DNA from: Kitasatospora sp. NBC_00315 | Lineage (GTDB): Bacteria; Actinomycetota; Actinomycetes; Streptomycetales; Streptomycetaceae | Assembly (NCBI RefSeq): GCF_041435095.1 | Contig: NZ_CP108025.1 | Span: forward strand, 2,914,001-2,978,000 | DNA: 64,000 nucleotides | Direction: 5' to 3' | Shown here: positions 25,764 through 34,126 of the stretch, piece by piece | How positions within the stretch are numbered: the first letter of the stretch is position 1 | How the letters are laid out: each line of letters starts with the position of its first letter | Position numbers and translations under genes: made by a program | The notes under the pieces: generated by a model | Told to the model about the DNA's origin: nothing | The model's input: only the letters and a program-made list of their open reading frames with translations | Database searches by the model: none

Positions 25764-26328
25764 CGCGGCCCCCGCGACCCGCGCCACCACCTCCGCGAAG
25801 ATCGTGGTCGCGGGCGGCTTCGGCGTCGGCAAGACGACCCTCGTCGGCGCCGTCTCCGAGATCAACCCCCTGCGCACCGAAGCCGTCATGACCAGCGCCA
25901 GCGCCGGCATCGACGACCTCACCCACACCGCCGGCAAGACGACCACCACCGTCGCCATGGACTTCGGCCGAATCACCCTCGACGAAGACCTCATCCTCTA
26001 CCTCTTCGGCACCCCCGGCCAGGACCGCTTCTGGTTCATGTGGGACGACCTCGTCCGCGGCGCCATCGGCGCCGTCGTCCTCGTCGACACCCGCCGCCTC
26101 GCCGACTGCTTCCCCGCCCTCGACTACTTCGAGAACAGCGGACTGCCCTTCGTCGTCGCACTCAACGGCTTCGAAGGACACCAGCCCCACACCCCCGACG
26201 AAGTCCGCGAAGCACTCCAACTGGGCCCCGACACCCCCGTCATCGCCCTCGACGCCCGCCGACGCGACAGCGCCAAAAGCGCCCTCATCACCCTCGTCGA
26301 ACACGCCCTCCTCGCCCGACTCCGCTGA
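25712..26328 (+). repeat. Near-identical cvnC-end/cvnD repeat, partner at 31451-32067
   Basis: About 617 bases from the end of cvnC through the cvnD stop are identical to the second conservon except one base (G versus C) within the cvnC/cvnD overlap, which changes Lys to Asn in CvnC and Ser to Thr in CvnD. Similarity ends abruptly at the cvnD stop codon. Confidence 0.95.
25744..26328 (+). CDS. cvnD1: Conservon 1 small GTPase CvnD
   Basis: A 194-residue GTP-binding protein of the MglA/Ras-like type. P-loop GGFGVGKTTL at about 24-33; switch II region YLFGTPGQDRFWFMWDDLVR; the base-recognition strand ends VALNGFEG rather than NKxD, a known feature of this family; final strand VIALDARR. It starts with GTG at 25744 inside the end of cvnC1, so the two are coupled. 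It is identical to the conservon 2 protein except Ser5/Thr5. Confidence 0.95.
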   Translation: MDFASSNAAPATRATTSAKIVVAGGFGVGKTTLVGAVSEINPLRTEAVMTSASAGIDDLTHTAGKTTTTVAMDFGRITLDEDLILYLFGTPGQDRFWFMWDDLVRGAIGAVVLVDTRRLADCFPALDYFENSGLPFVVALNGFEGHQPHTPDEVREALQLGPDTPVIALDARRRDSAKSALITLVEHALLARLR

Positions 26329-26678
26329 CCACAGGCCCGCCCGTCCGCCCCTGCCGGCGGGCGGGCGGGCTGCTGCGCACGCGGTATAAGCAGTGGATAA
26401 CGGTTCGGTAGGCATTTGGTGATCGACAATGACGTGCAGTAGCCGATCAACGTCACTCAGCGCCAGCAACAGGGCAGTTCGTACGGGGATGATGTCAAAT
26501 GTCCGATCTGGGCGGCGTCAGGTGATCACTTGGACCTGTTTGTCCCACATCCCTGCACGTGCTGAAATTCCAGCTACCCCGAAGTCGGTTACGGCAGTTC
26601 CACCCAGCCAGCGGGCTGCTGCCAGGGGTAGCGCTGGATTGATCCATGGCCGCCAGTCGGCCGAGAGGTTGTTGTCGA
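26329..26678. other. Intergenic region between the two conservons
   Basis: A GC hairpin (CCCGCCCG ... CGGGCGGG, about 26337-26366) follows cvnD1 and may terminate it. The rest is moderately AT-rich. TGACGT (26430-26435) and ACGTCA (26450-26455) form an inverted repeat with a 14-base centre, and AGGTGATCACTT near 26520 is a near-palindrome. No clear -35/-10 pair was found, but the region must contain the promoter of conservon 2. The leader ends with GAGAGG before the GTG of cvnA2. Confidence 0.55.
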
Positions 26679-29600
26679 GTGAGGCGTAAGCAGCCAGTCA
26701 CCCCGCAGCGGCGCTCCGAGCCCCGCCAGAGCGAGCCGAACGGTACCGCCGCAGAACCCACCGGGTTCTCCGCGTTCACCCCGGCCGAGGAGCGGCCCGC
26801 GGTCGGCGCGAGCGGGCCTGCGGCACCGGGCGCGAGCGCCACGGGTGCGTCCGAGCGCAGAGCGGCGCCGAAGCCCGAGCCGGAGCCCGAGAGCCCCAAG
26901 GCGTCGAGCGGACGGTACGAGTTCCTCGCCCCGCGCAACTGGCGCGTGCCCACCCGCCTGGTCGCGATCCTGCTGATCCCGGTCATCATCGGCCTGGTCT
27001 TCGGCGGTCTGCGCGTCAACACGTCGATCGACGACTACGGCAAGGCCGACCGCGCGGTGCGCACCGCCGAGCTGGCTCGTGCGGCCACCAAGCTGGCCGA
27101 CGCGCTGGAGAACGAGCGCGACCAGTCGCTGACCCCGCTGCTGATCCACCAGGACCCCAACGGGACCGTTCCCAAGCTCCGCGCGCTGACCGACGCCGCG
27201 CTCAAGGACTACCAGGCCGCGTACGCGAAGATCGCCGACGACGCCCTGCTGGCACACCGCAACGAGGCCTTCCAGAGCCTCGCCGTGTCGCTGCCGCACC
27301 TGCGCGACAACGCCTACAAGCCCGAGCTGTTCGCCACCGCGACCCAGGCCGCGTACTCGGCGCTGATCGCGCCGCTGATGGCGTACGACAACTCGGTCGG
27401 CTTCGGCAGCTCCAGCGTCACCAGCAAGGGCCGCGCGATCTACGCCATCTCGCTGGGCAAGGCCTCCGCCTCCACCCAGCGCGCGCTGATGCTGCACCTG
27501 CTGGTCGGCATCCAGGCCAACTCCACGACCCGGTACGAGAACAACGAGCTGATCCAGCAGCTGCTGGTCTCCGCCAAGCTCGAGCAGGTCTCGATCGCCG
27601 AGTTCAACACCGGCAGCGCCCCCGAGGACGCCAAGGTCTACGCCGACGCGCTGGTCGCCCAGGCCAACGCCGAGCAGCGGGCCGCCCTGCGGATGCCCAA
27701 CGGCAGCGCGCCGACCGTGCCCGGTCTGCTCGCCATCGGCATGAGCTACAGCCAGGCCGCCGCCGAGGGCCAGAGCCGGGGCCGGGCCGCCGCCGACGCC
27801 GCGATCAAGGAGGCGGTGGACGCGGGCCTCACCCCGCAGAACTGGAACCAGGCCACCACCACCCACATGGCGAGCCTGCGCGCCACCGAGAACACCCTGC
27901 TGGACGAGGTCGTCGCCGACGCCGCGAACCTGAAGTCGCGCGCCAACACCGACGCCTGGCTGAACTCGATCATCGTGCTCGCCGCGCTCGCGCTGGCCGG
28001 TCTGCTGACCGGCTTCATCGCCCGCTCGATGATCCTCGGCATGCGCACCCTGAACAGCGCCGCGCTGGAGATCGCCAACCACCGCCTTCCCGAGCTGGTC
28101 GAGCGGCTCTCCAAGACCGACCCGGACCGGGTGGACACCTCCGTCTCCCCGATCCCGCTGCACGGCAAGGACGAGATCGGCGAGGTCGCCCGCGCCTTCG
28201 ACCAGGTCCACCGGCAGGCGGTCTCGCTGGCCGCCGAGCAGGCACTGCTGCGAGGGAACGTCAACGCGATCTTCACCAACCTGTCGCGCCGCAGCCAGGG
28301 CCTCATCCAGCGCCAGCTGGCGCTGATCACGGACCTGGAGAACAACGAGGCCGACCCGGACCAGCTGGAGAACCTCTTCAAGCTGGACCACCTCGCGACC
28401 CGTATGCGCCGCAACGGTGAGAACCTGCTCGTCCTCGCGGGCGAGGAGGCCGGCCGCCGCTGGAACACCCCGGTGCCGCTGGTCGACGTGCTGCGCGCCG
28501 CCTCCTCCGAGGTGGAGCAGTACGAGCGCGTGGAGCTGGCCGGCATCCCCGAGGCCGAGGTCATCGGCGCCGCCGTGACCGACCTCGTCCACCTGCTCGC
28601 CGAGCTGCTGGAGAACGCCACCACGTTCTCCAGCCCGCAGACCCGGGTGCTGGTCAACGCCACCCGCCTGCCGGACGGCCGGGTGCTGGTCGAGATCCAC
28701 GACAAGGGCATCGGCCTCACCGCCGAGGACTTCGCCGAGATCAACGAGAAGCTGGCCGAGCCGCCCACGGTCGACGCCACCATCTCCCGCCGGATGGGCC
28801 TGTTCGTGGTCGGCCGGCTCTCCCAGCGGCACGACGTCCGGGTCCAGCTGCGGCCCTCCGGCGAGTCGGCCGGCACCACCTCGCTGGTGATGCTGCCGCA
28901 CCACCTGACCGAGATGAACGCCCCGGCGGAGCCGGAGGAGCAGTTCACCGTCTCCCGGATCTTCGCCGAGCAGGAGTCGGACCAGGACGAGTGGGCCCCG
29001 GGGCTCCAGGGCCCCGCCCGCAGCGCCGCCGAACTGGGCTTCGACGACCACCTGACCGGCTCCAGCGGCGCCAGCGGCTTCAGCCCGGCCCTGGAGGCCG
29101 TCCAGCGCTCGCAGCGGCTCGACCAGCAGCGCCGTGCCGCGCTGGAGGCCGGCCCCGGTTCCGCCGAACTGCTGGACGCCGAGATCGAGGAGACCCCCTA
29201 CGGGGCCGGCCCCGACGACGAGTACCGGCAGCAGGACCAGGCCGCGCCCGCCTCGCCGTACGCGCCGGAGCCCTACCAGGGCGACCAGGGCTACGAGCAG
29301 GACCCGTACGGTCGTCCGCTGCAGGGCGGGCAGACCTTCGGCGAGGGCGGCTTCGGGGAGGGCGGGCAGTACACCGACGGGCAGTACGCCGAGGCCCCGT
29401 ACGGCGACACCCAGTACTCCGACGCCCAGTACGGCGGGTACGACGACGGCCGGTACGTCGGCCAGCAGTACGCCGAGACCGGCTACGACGGCTACCAGGG
29501 CGACCAGTACGGCCGGGAGCAGTACTCCGAGTACGCGGACGACTCGTACCGCGGCAACGGCCTGCCGGTGCGCGAGGAGGCCCCCTCGGGCCACCCGTAC

Positions 29601-30227
29601 CCGCCGGAGCAGCCCGCCGCACTGCCGCCGGGCGGGGACTCCCCGACGCTGTCCTCCGGGCTGCCGCAGCGCCGTCCGGGCCAGCAGCTGGCCGGCGGCG
29701 GGGCCCCCGGCCTCGGCGCCCGGGCCATCGGCGAGCAGGAGCCGGGCGACAAGCCCAACTGGTTCACCGGTGCCAAGGAGACGGCCGCCGTCCCCGAGCC
29801 GCGCGGTCACGAGGTGTCGGCGCTCGGCGGGTACGGGCCGACCGGCCCCACCGCCCAGCCGCAGGGCTCCCCGGGCTGGCAGTCGCCCAACGACGGCGAC
29901 TGGCAGCGGGCCGAGCAGCTTCGCGAGCCGGCCGCGGGCGGCGTGACGCCCTCCGGGCTGCCGCGCCGGGTGCCCAAGCAGAACCTGGTCGCCGGCAACG
30001 CCAAGCCGACCCCGCAGGACGGCCCGCAGGTCTCGCGGACCCCCGAGGAGGTCCGCGGGCGGCTCACCAACCTGCGCCGCGGCGTGGAGCAGGGCCGCAG
30101 CGCCAGCAGCGGATCCGGGAACACCGGAAGCTTCCGGATCGACCCCGAACAGACCGACAGGTCCGGCGACGGACCGCAGAACCGCAGCACCGATCTCTTC
30201 GGCGGCTCGAACCACCAGGAGCGTTGA
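26679..30227 (+). CDS. cvnA2: Conservon 2 sensor histidine kinase-like protein CvnA
   Basis: A 1182-residue protein with the same plan as CvnA1: TM1 about 92-111 (PTRLVAILLIPVIIGLVFGG), a helical nitrate-sensor-like external domain unlike that of CvnA1, TM2 about 429-449, HAMP, and kinase core (LFKLDHLATRMRRNGENLLV, His about 571; LLAELLENATTF; HDKGIGLTAEDF). The tail differs: about residues 850-975 are Tyr/Gly/Asp/Gln-rich (QYAEAPYGDTQYSDAQYGGY), then the conserved end SGLPRR ... VRGRLTNLRRG. GTG at 26679 has GAGAGG upstream; an ATG at 26646 is possible. It heads the second conservon. Confidence 0.93.
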   Translation: MRRKQPVTPQRRSEPRQSEPNGTAAEPTGFSAFTPAEERPAVGASGPAAPGASATGASERRAAPKPEPEPESPKASSGRYEFLAPRNWRVPTRLVAILLIPVIIGLVFGGLRVNTSIDDYGKADRAVRTAELARAATKLADALENERDQSLTPLLIHQDPNGTVPKLRALTDAALKDYQAAYAKIADDALLAHRNEAFQSLAVSLPHLRDNAYKPELFATATQAAYSALIAPLMAYDNSVGFGSSSVTSKGRAIYAISLGKASASTQRALMLHLLVGIQANSTTRYENNELIQQLLVSAKLEQVSIAEFNTGSAPEDAKVYADALVAQANAEQRAALRMPNGSAPTVPGLLAIGMSYSQAAAEGQSRGRAAADAAIKEAVDAGLTPQNWNQATTTHMASLRATENTLLDEVVADAANLKSRANTDAWLNSIIVLAALALAGLLTGFIARSMILGMRTLNSAALEIANHRLPELVERLSKTDPDRVDTSVSPIPLHGKDEIGEVARAFDQVHRQAVSLAAEQALLRGNVNAIFTNLSRRSQGLIQRQLALITDLENNEADPDQLENLFKLDHLATRMRRNGENLLVLAGEEAGRRWNTPVPLVDVLRAASSEVEQYERVELAGIPEAEVIGAAVTDLVHLLAELLENATTFSSPQTRVLVNATRLPDGRVLVEIHDKGIGLTAEDFAEINEKLAEPPTVDATISRRMGLFVVGRLSQRHDVRVQLRPSGESAGTTSLVMLPHHLTEMNAPAEPEEQFTVSRIFAEQESDQDEWAPGLQGPARSAAELGFDDHLTGSSGASGFSPALEAVQRSQRLDQQRRAALEAGPGSAELLDAEIEETPYGAGPDDEYRQQDQAAPASPYAPEPYQGDQGYEQDPYGRPLQGGQTFGEGGFGEGGQYTDGQYAEAPYGDTQYSDAQYGGYDDGRYVGQQYAETGYDGYQGDQYGREQYSEYADDSYRGNGLPVREEAPSGHPYPPEQPAALPPGGDSPTLSSGLPQRRPGQQLAGGGAPGLGARAIGEQEPGDKPNWFTGAKETAAVPEPRGHEVSALGGYGPTGPTAQPQGSPGWQSPNDGDWQRAEQLREPAAGGVTPSGLPRRVPKQNLVAGNAKPTPQDGPQVSRTPEEVRGRLTNLRRGVEQGRSASSGSGNTGSFRIDPEQTDRSGDGPQNRSTDLFGGSNHQER

Positions 30228-30228
30228 G

Positions 30229-30651
30229 TTGAGTCAGATGAGCCAGGCCGCACAGAACCTGAACTGGCTGATCACCAATTTCGTGGACAACACCCCCGGG
30301 GTGTCCCACACAGTGGTGGTCTCCGCCGACGGGCTCCTGCTCGCCATGTCCGAAGGCTTTCCCCGCGACCGCGCCGACCAGCTCGCCGCCGTCGCGTCCG
30401 GCCTCACCTCCCTGACCTCCGGCGCCTCGCGCATCTTCGAGGGCGGGGAGGTCAACCAGACCGTCGTCGAGATGGAACGGGGATTCCTCTTCCTCATGGC
30501 CGTCAGCGACGGCTCCTCCCTCGCCGTCCTCGCCTCCCCCGACTCCGACATCGGCCTCGTCGGATACGAGATGGCCCTCCTCGTCGACCGCGCCGGCACC
30601 GTACTCACCCCCGCACTGCGCGCCGAACTCCAGGGCAGTCTCCTGCACTGA
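30229..30651 (+). CDS. cvnB2: Conservon 2 Roadblock/LC7 protein CvnB
   Basis: A 140-residue Roadblock/LC7 protein with exactly the same amino acid sequence as CvnB1. TTG start one base after the cvnA2 stop, AGGAG 7 bases before. Because the proteins are identical, each CvnB must work with both kinases, or mixing between the two complexes must be harmless or useful. Confidence 0.95.
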   Translation: MSQMSQAAQNLNWLITNFVDNTPGVSHTVVVSADGLLLAMSEGFPRDRADQLAAVASGLTSLTSGASRIFEGGEVNQTVVEMERGFLFLMAVSDGSSLAVLASPDSDIGLVGYEMALLVDRAGTVLTPALRAELQGSLLH

Positions 30652-30698
30652 CGGACCGTCGGATACCGTCCTGGTATTCGAAGCACCTCTGCGCCCGT

Positions 30699-30725
30699 CC
30701 CGGGCCCGCGCTTCGCGGGCTCGGG
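30699..30725 (+). promoter_or_regulatory. Hairpin between cvnB2 and cvnC2
   Basis: An 11-bp stem (one G:T pair) with loop GCTTC in the 161-base cvnB2-cvnC2 spacer. It occupies the same place as the hairpins of conservon 1 although the spacer sequences are otherwise unrelated. Confidence 0.5.
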
Positions 30726-30812
30726 TTCGGACGTTGTACGGCCTTCGCACCACCGGTCCCGGACTCGTCCGGGGCTCGCAACGCACCGCCGCACCTTGTG
30801 AGGAGAGGATCC

Positions 30813-31502
30813 GTGAACACGCCCGACGACCATAGCGGCCAGTACGGCGTTCCGTACCCAGGCACAGGCCACGACGCCTTCGGAGCCCCTGGCGTCGGCC
30901 ACGGTCAGCAGTACGGCCGCCGGCAGCAGCAGTCCGGCCAGGAGTACGGCACCCGGCCGCAGTACGGCCAGCCGTCCTACCAGCAACAGCCGTACCAGCA
31001 GGATCAGTACGAGCAGCAGCAGCCGCAGTACGGCCAGGAGTACGGCGCCCGGCCGCAGTACGGCCAGCAGCCACCGTTCGAGCAGCACCCCGGCGCCTAC
31101 CCCGCGCCCGAGGAGCCCGGCCGGGTGGAGGAGTACGAGGACTACGAGGACGACGAGGACTCCGGTCCGCTGATCCGTCCGTTCGCGATGACCGGCGGCC
31201 GCACCCGGCCCCGCTACGAACTCGCCCTGGAAGCACTGGTCTCCGCGAGCGTCGACCCGCAGCGCATGGCCACCCTGCTCCCCGAGCACCAGCGGATCTG
31301 CGCCCTGTGCACCGAGGTCAAGTCGGTCGCCGAGGTGTCCGCCCTGCTCTCACTGCCCCTGGGGGTGGCCCGCATTCTGGTGGCCGACCTCGCGGAGGCC
31401 GGCCTCGTGGCCATCCACCAGCCCGCTTCCGGCGGCGAATCCGGAAACCAGCCCGACGTCACGCTGCTCGAAAGGGTCCTCAGTGGACTTCGCAACCTCT
31501 AA
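30813..31502 (+). CDS. cvnC2: Conservon 2 DUF742 protein CvnC with Gln/Tyr-rich head
   Basis: A 229-residue protein, 88 residues longer than CvnC1. Residues about 1-110 are a low-complexity Gln/Tyr/Gly/Pro head with repeated QYGQ and QEYG units (for example QYGRRQQQSGQEYGTRPQYG). A DUF742 domain follows: LIRPFAMTGGRTRPRYELAL, LPEHQRICALCTEVKSVAEV, PLGVARILVADLAEAGLVAI. GTG at 30813 has AGGAGAGG. The 3' end overlaps cvnD2. The head is prion-like in composition and matches the Tyr/Gln-rich tail of CvnA2. Confidence 0.93.
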   Translation: MNTPDDHSGQYGVPYPGTGHDAFGAPGVGHGQQYGRRQQQSGQEYGTRPQYGQPSYQQQPYQQDQYEQQQPQYGQEYGARPQYGQQPPFEQHPGAYPAPEEPGRVEEYEDYEDDEDSGPLIRPFAMTGGRTRPRYELALEALVSASVDPQRMATLLPEHQRICALCTEVKSVAEVSALLSLPLGVARILVADLAEAGLVAIHQPASGGESGNQPDVTLLERVLSGLRNL

Positions 31503-32067
31503 CGCGGCCCCCGCGACCCGCGCCACCACCTCCGCGAAGATCGTGGTCGCGGGCGGCTTCGGCGTCGGCAAGACGACCCTCGTCGGCGCCGTCTCCGAGA
31601 TCAACCCCCTGCGCACCGAAGCCGTCATGACCAGCGCCAGCGCCGGCATCGACGACCTCACCCACACCGCCGGCAAGACGACCACCACCGTCGCCATGGA
31701 CTTCGGCCGAATCACCCTCGACGAAGACCTCATCCTCTACCTCTTCGGCACCCCCGGCCAGGACCGCTTCTGGTTCATGTGGGACGACCTCGTCCGCGGC
31801 GCCATCGGCGCCGTCGTCCTCGTCGACACCCGCCGCCTCGCCGACTGCTTCCCCGCCCTCGACTACTTCGAGAACAGCGGACTGCCCTTCGTCGTCGCAC
31901 TCAACGGCTTCGAAGGACACCAGCCCCACACCCCCGACGAAGTCCGCGAAGCACTCCAACTGGGCCCCGACACCCCCGTCATCGCCCTCGACGCCCGCCG
32001 ACGCGACAGCGCCAAAAGCGCCCTCATCACCCTCGTCGAACACGCCCTCCTCGCCCGACTCCGCTGA
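31483..32067 (+). CDS. cvnD2: Conservon 2 small GTPase CvnD
   Basis: A 194-residue GTPase with P-loop GGFGVGKTTL and FGTPGQDRF, identical to CvnD1 except Thr instead of Ser near residue 5. The GTG start lies within the end of cvnC2. It ends the second conservon; a strong bidirectional hairpin follows. Confidence 0.95.
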   Translation: MDFATSNAAPATRATTSAKIVVAGGFGVGKTTLVGAVSEINPLRTEAVMTSASAGIDDLTHTAGKTTTTVAMDFGRITLDEDLILYLFGTPGQDRFWFMWDDLVRGAIGAVVLVDTRRLADCFPALDYFENSGLPFVVALNGFEGHQPHTPDEVREALQLGPDTPVIALDARRRDSAKSALITLVEHALLARLR

Positions 32068-32125
32068 GCCGGCCGCACCCGGGCGTTCCCCCACCGCCCC
32101 GTACCGGCGCGGGAGGAAGCAGCAC

Positions 32126-32154
32126 GGCCCACGGACCGATCCGGTCCGTGGGCC
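32126..32154. terminator. Bidirectional terminator between cvnD2 and cimA
   Basis: GGCCCACGGACC and GGTCCGTGGGCC form a perfect 12-bp stem with loop GATCC between the convergent cvnD2 and cimA genes. Confidence 0.85.
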
Positions 32155-32191
32155 GCTCGCTGACGCGCCGTCGTCCGACGCGCTCCGGTGG

Positions 32192-33799
32192 TCAGTCCTG
32201 CGGGTCGAGTCCCGCGCGGATCAGGCCGAAGGTGTAGGCGTCCTCCAGTGCGCGCCAGGACGAGGCGATCACGTTGTCCGCGACCCCGACCGTCGACCAG
32301 GACGCGGTCCCGTCGGTGGACTCGATCAGCACCCGGGTCTTGGAGCCCGTCCCGTGCTGGCCCTCCAGGATGCGCACCTTGTAGTCCACCAGCTCCATCT
32401 TGGCGAGCTGCGGGTAGATCCCCTCGAGCGCCGTACGCAGCGCCCGGTCCAGCGCGTCCACCGGACCGTTGCCCTCGCCGGTCGCGACCCGGCGCTCACC
32501 CTTGGCCCAGAGCTTCACGGTCGCCTCGTTGCCGGCGTTGCCGTCCGGCAGCTGCTCGCTGATGGTCCGCCAGGACTCCACCGTGAAGAACCGCTCCGGA
32601 CCGCCGCGCACCTCGTCGCGCAGCAGCAGTTCGAAGGAGGCGTCGGCGGCCTCGTAGGTGAAGCCGAGGTTCTCCTGCTCCTTGACCTTGGCGACCACCC
32701 GGCCGACCAGGTCCCGGTCGGCGGAGAGGTCGTAGCCCAGCTCCTTGCCCTTGAGTTCGACCGAGGCCCGGCCGGCCATGTCGGAGACGAGCATCCGCAT
32801 GGTGTTGCCGACCTGCTCGGGGTCGATGTGCTGGTAGAGGTCCGGATCCACCTTGATCGCCGAGGCGTGCAGCCCGGCCTTGTGCGCGAACGCCGAGACG
32901 CCGACGTACGGCTGGTGGGTGGACGGGGTCAGGTTCACCACCTCGGCGATGGCGTGCGAGATCCGGGTCATCTCGGCCAGCCGGCCCTCCGGCAGCACCC
33001 GCATGCCGTACTTGATCTCCAGGGCGGCCACCACCGGGAAGAGGTTGGCGTTGCCGACCCGCTCGCCGTAGCCGTTGGCGGTGCACTGCACGTGGGTCGC
33101 TCCGGCGTCCACCGCGGCCAGCGAGTTGGCCACCGCGCAGCCGGTGTCGTCCTGGGCGTGCATGCCGATCCGGGCACCGGTGGAGGCGATCACGTCGGCG
33201 ACCACCTCGTGCACGCCCGCCGGCAGCATCCCGCCGTTGGTGTCGCAGAGCACCACCACGTCGGTGCCGGCCTCGTGCGCGGTCCGGACCACGGCGAGGG
33301 CGTACTCGCGGTTCGCCTTGTAGCCGTCGAAGAAGTGCTCGCAGTCGATGAACACCCGACGGCCCTGCGAGCGAAGGAACGTGACGCTGTCCCGGATCAT
33401 CTCCAGGTTCTCGTCCAGCGTGGTGCGAAGGGCCAGCTCGACGTGGCGGTCGTGCGCCTTGGCGACCAGGGTGACCACCGGGGCGCCCGAGTTGACGAGG
33501 GCGGCCAGCTGGGGGTCGTCGGCGGCCTTGCCGCCGGCCCGGCGGGTGGCGCCGAAGGCGACCAGCTGCGCGTTCCGCAGGTCCAGCTCGGCGGCGGCGC
33601 GGGCGAAGAACTCGGTGTCCCGGGGGTTGGCGCCGGGCCAGCCGCCCTCGATGAAGCCGACGCCGAACTCGTCCAGGTACCGGGCAATGTTCAGCTTGTC
33701 GGCCACCGTGAGGTTGATCCCCTCGCGCTGCGCGCCGTCGCGCAGGGTGGTGTCGAAGACGTGGAAGCTGTCGTTGGGTTGGCTGCTGGCCTCGGTCAT
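32192..33799 (-). CDS. cimA: (R)-citramalate synthase
   Basis: A 535-residue DRE-TIM enzyme. It condenses pyruvate with acetyl-CoA to citramalate, opening the threonine-independent route to isoleucine. Motifs: FHVFDTTLRDGAQREGINLT, FIEGGWPGANPRDTEFF, HAQDDTGCAVANSLAAVDAG and QCTANGYGERVGNANL, with the C-terminal regulatory LeuA dimer domain from about residue 400 (feedback site). The sequence GGWPGANP favours citramalate synthase over isopropylmalate synthase. ATG at 33799 has GGAGAG. An attenuator with Leu/Ile codons lies upstream, consistent with isoleucine-pathway control. Confidence 0.94.
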   Translation of the reverse strand: MTEASSQPNDSFHVFDTTLRDGAQREGINLTVADKLNIARYLDEFGVGFIEGGWPGANPRDTEFFARAAAELDLRNAQLVAFGATRRAGGKAADDPQLAALVNSGAPVVTLVAKAHDRHVELALRTTLDENLEMIRDSVTFLRSQGRRVFIDCEHFFDGYKANREYALAVVRTAHEAGTDVVVLCDTNGGMLPAGVHEVVADVIASTGARIGMHAQDDTGCAVANSLAAVDAGATHVQCTANGYGERVGNANLFPVVAALEIKYGMRVLPEGRLAEMTRISHAIAEVVNLTPSTHQPYVGVSAFAHKAGLHASAIKVDPDLYQHIDPEQVGNTMRMLVSDMAGRASVELKGKELGYDLSADRDLVGRVVAKVKEQENLGFTYEAADASFELLLRDEVRGGPERFFTVESWRTISEQLPDGNAGNEATVKLWAKGERRVATGEGNGPVDALDRALRTALEGIYPQLAKMELVDYKVRILEGQHGTGSKTRVLIESTDGTASWSTVGVADNVIASSWRALEDAYTFGLIRAGLDPQD

Positions 33800-33989
33800 G
33801 GCCCTGGTCTCTCCGTTCGGGCTGGTCCCCTCCCGCCCGGAACGGGGCGGGAGGGGGACTGCTGTAGCCGGATGTATGACTCCACTGTCCAAGCATGCCC
33901 GCGCACCACCCGGAGGCCCGGACAGCCCGTGGTGGGGGCTCCGGCCGGTCCGGGTCCTGCTCCGCGGGCTGGAGGTGGGCCTGCGGGGC

Positions 33990-34023
33990 AAAACAAAAGA
34001 CCCCTCGCGGGTGCGAGAGGTCT
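33990..34023 (-). terminator. Attenuator terminator upstream of cimA
   Basis: On the minus strand AGACCTCTCGC-ACCC-GCGAGGGGTCT is followed by TTTTGTTTTG. It sits between the leader peptide gene (ends 34076) and cimA (starts 33799), so it terminates inside the leader and not after a gene. Confidence 0.85.
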
Positions 34024-34075
34024 GCGCGCGGGTCTGGACGCCATGAGGGCTCCGCGAGAGGGTACTGCGGAGCGG

Positions 34076-34126
34076 TCACTGCGGACCGGCGCGCCTGCTG
34101 CTAATAATGAGCGCGAGCGAGGACAC
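34076..34126 (-). CDS. cimA leader peptide
   Basis: A 16-residue open frame, MSSLALIISSRRAGPQ, with Leu-Ala-Leu-Ile-Ile at its core, codons CTC GCG CTC ATT ATT. ATT is a rare isoleucine codon in this GC-rich genome, which should sharpen stalling. GTG at 34126 lacks a strong ribosome-binding site; an in-frame ATG at 34147 would add seven residues and the message could be nearly leaderless. It is followed by the attenuator hairpin. Inferred: ribosome stalling at the Leu/Ile codons when these are scarce prevents the terminator. Confidence 0.8.
   Translation of the reverse strand: MSSLALIISSRRAGPQ

Noticed and set aside
26589..30215. A 1208-residue minus-strand open frame opposite cvnA2.
   Set aside because: Same reason: antisense of a GC-rich kinase gene, no ribosome-binding site, no family similarity.
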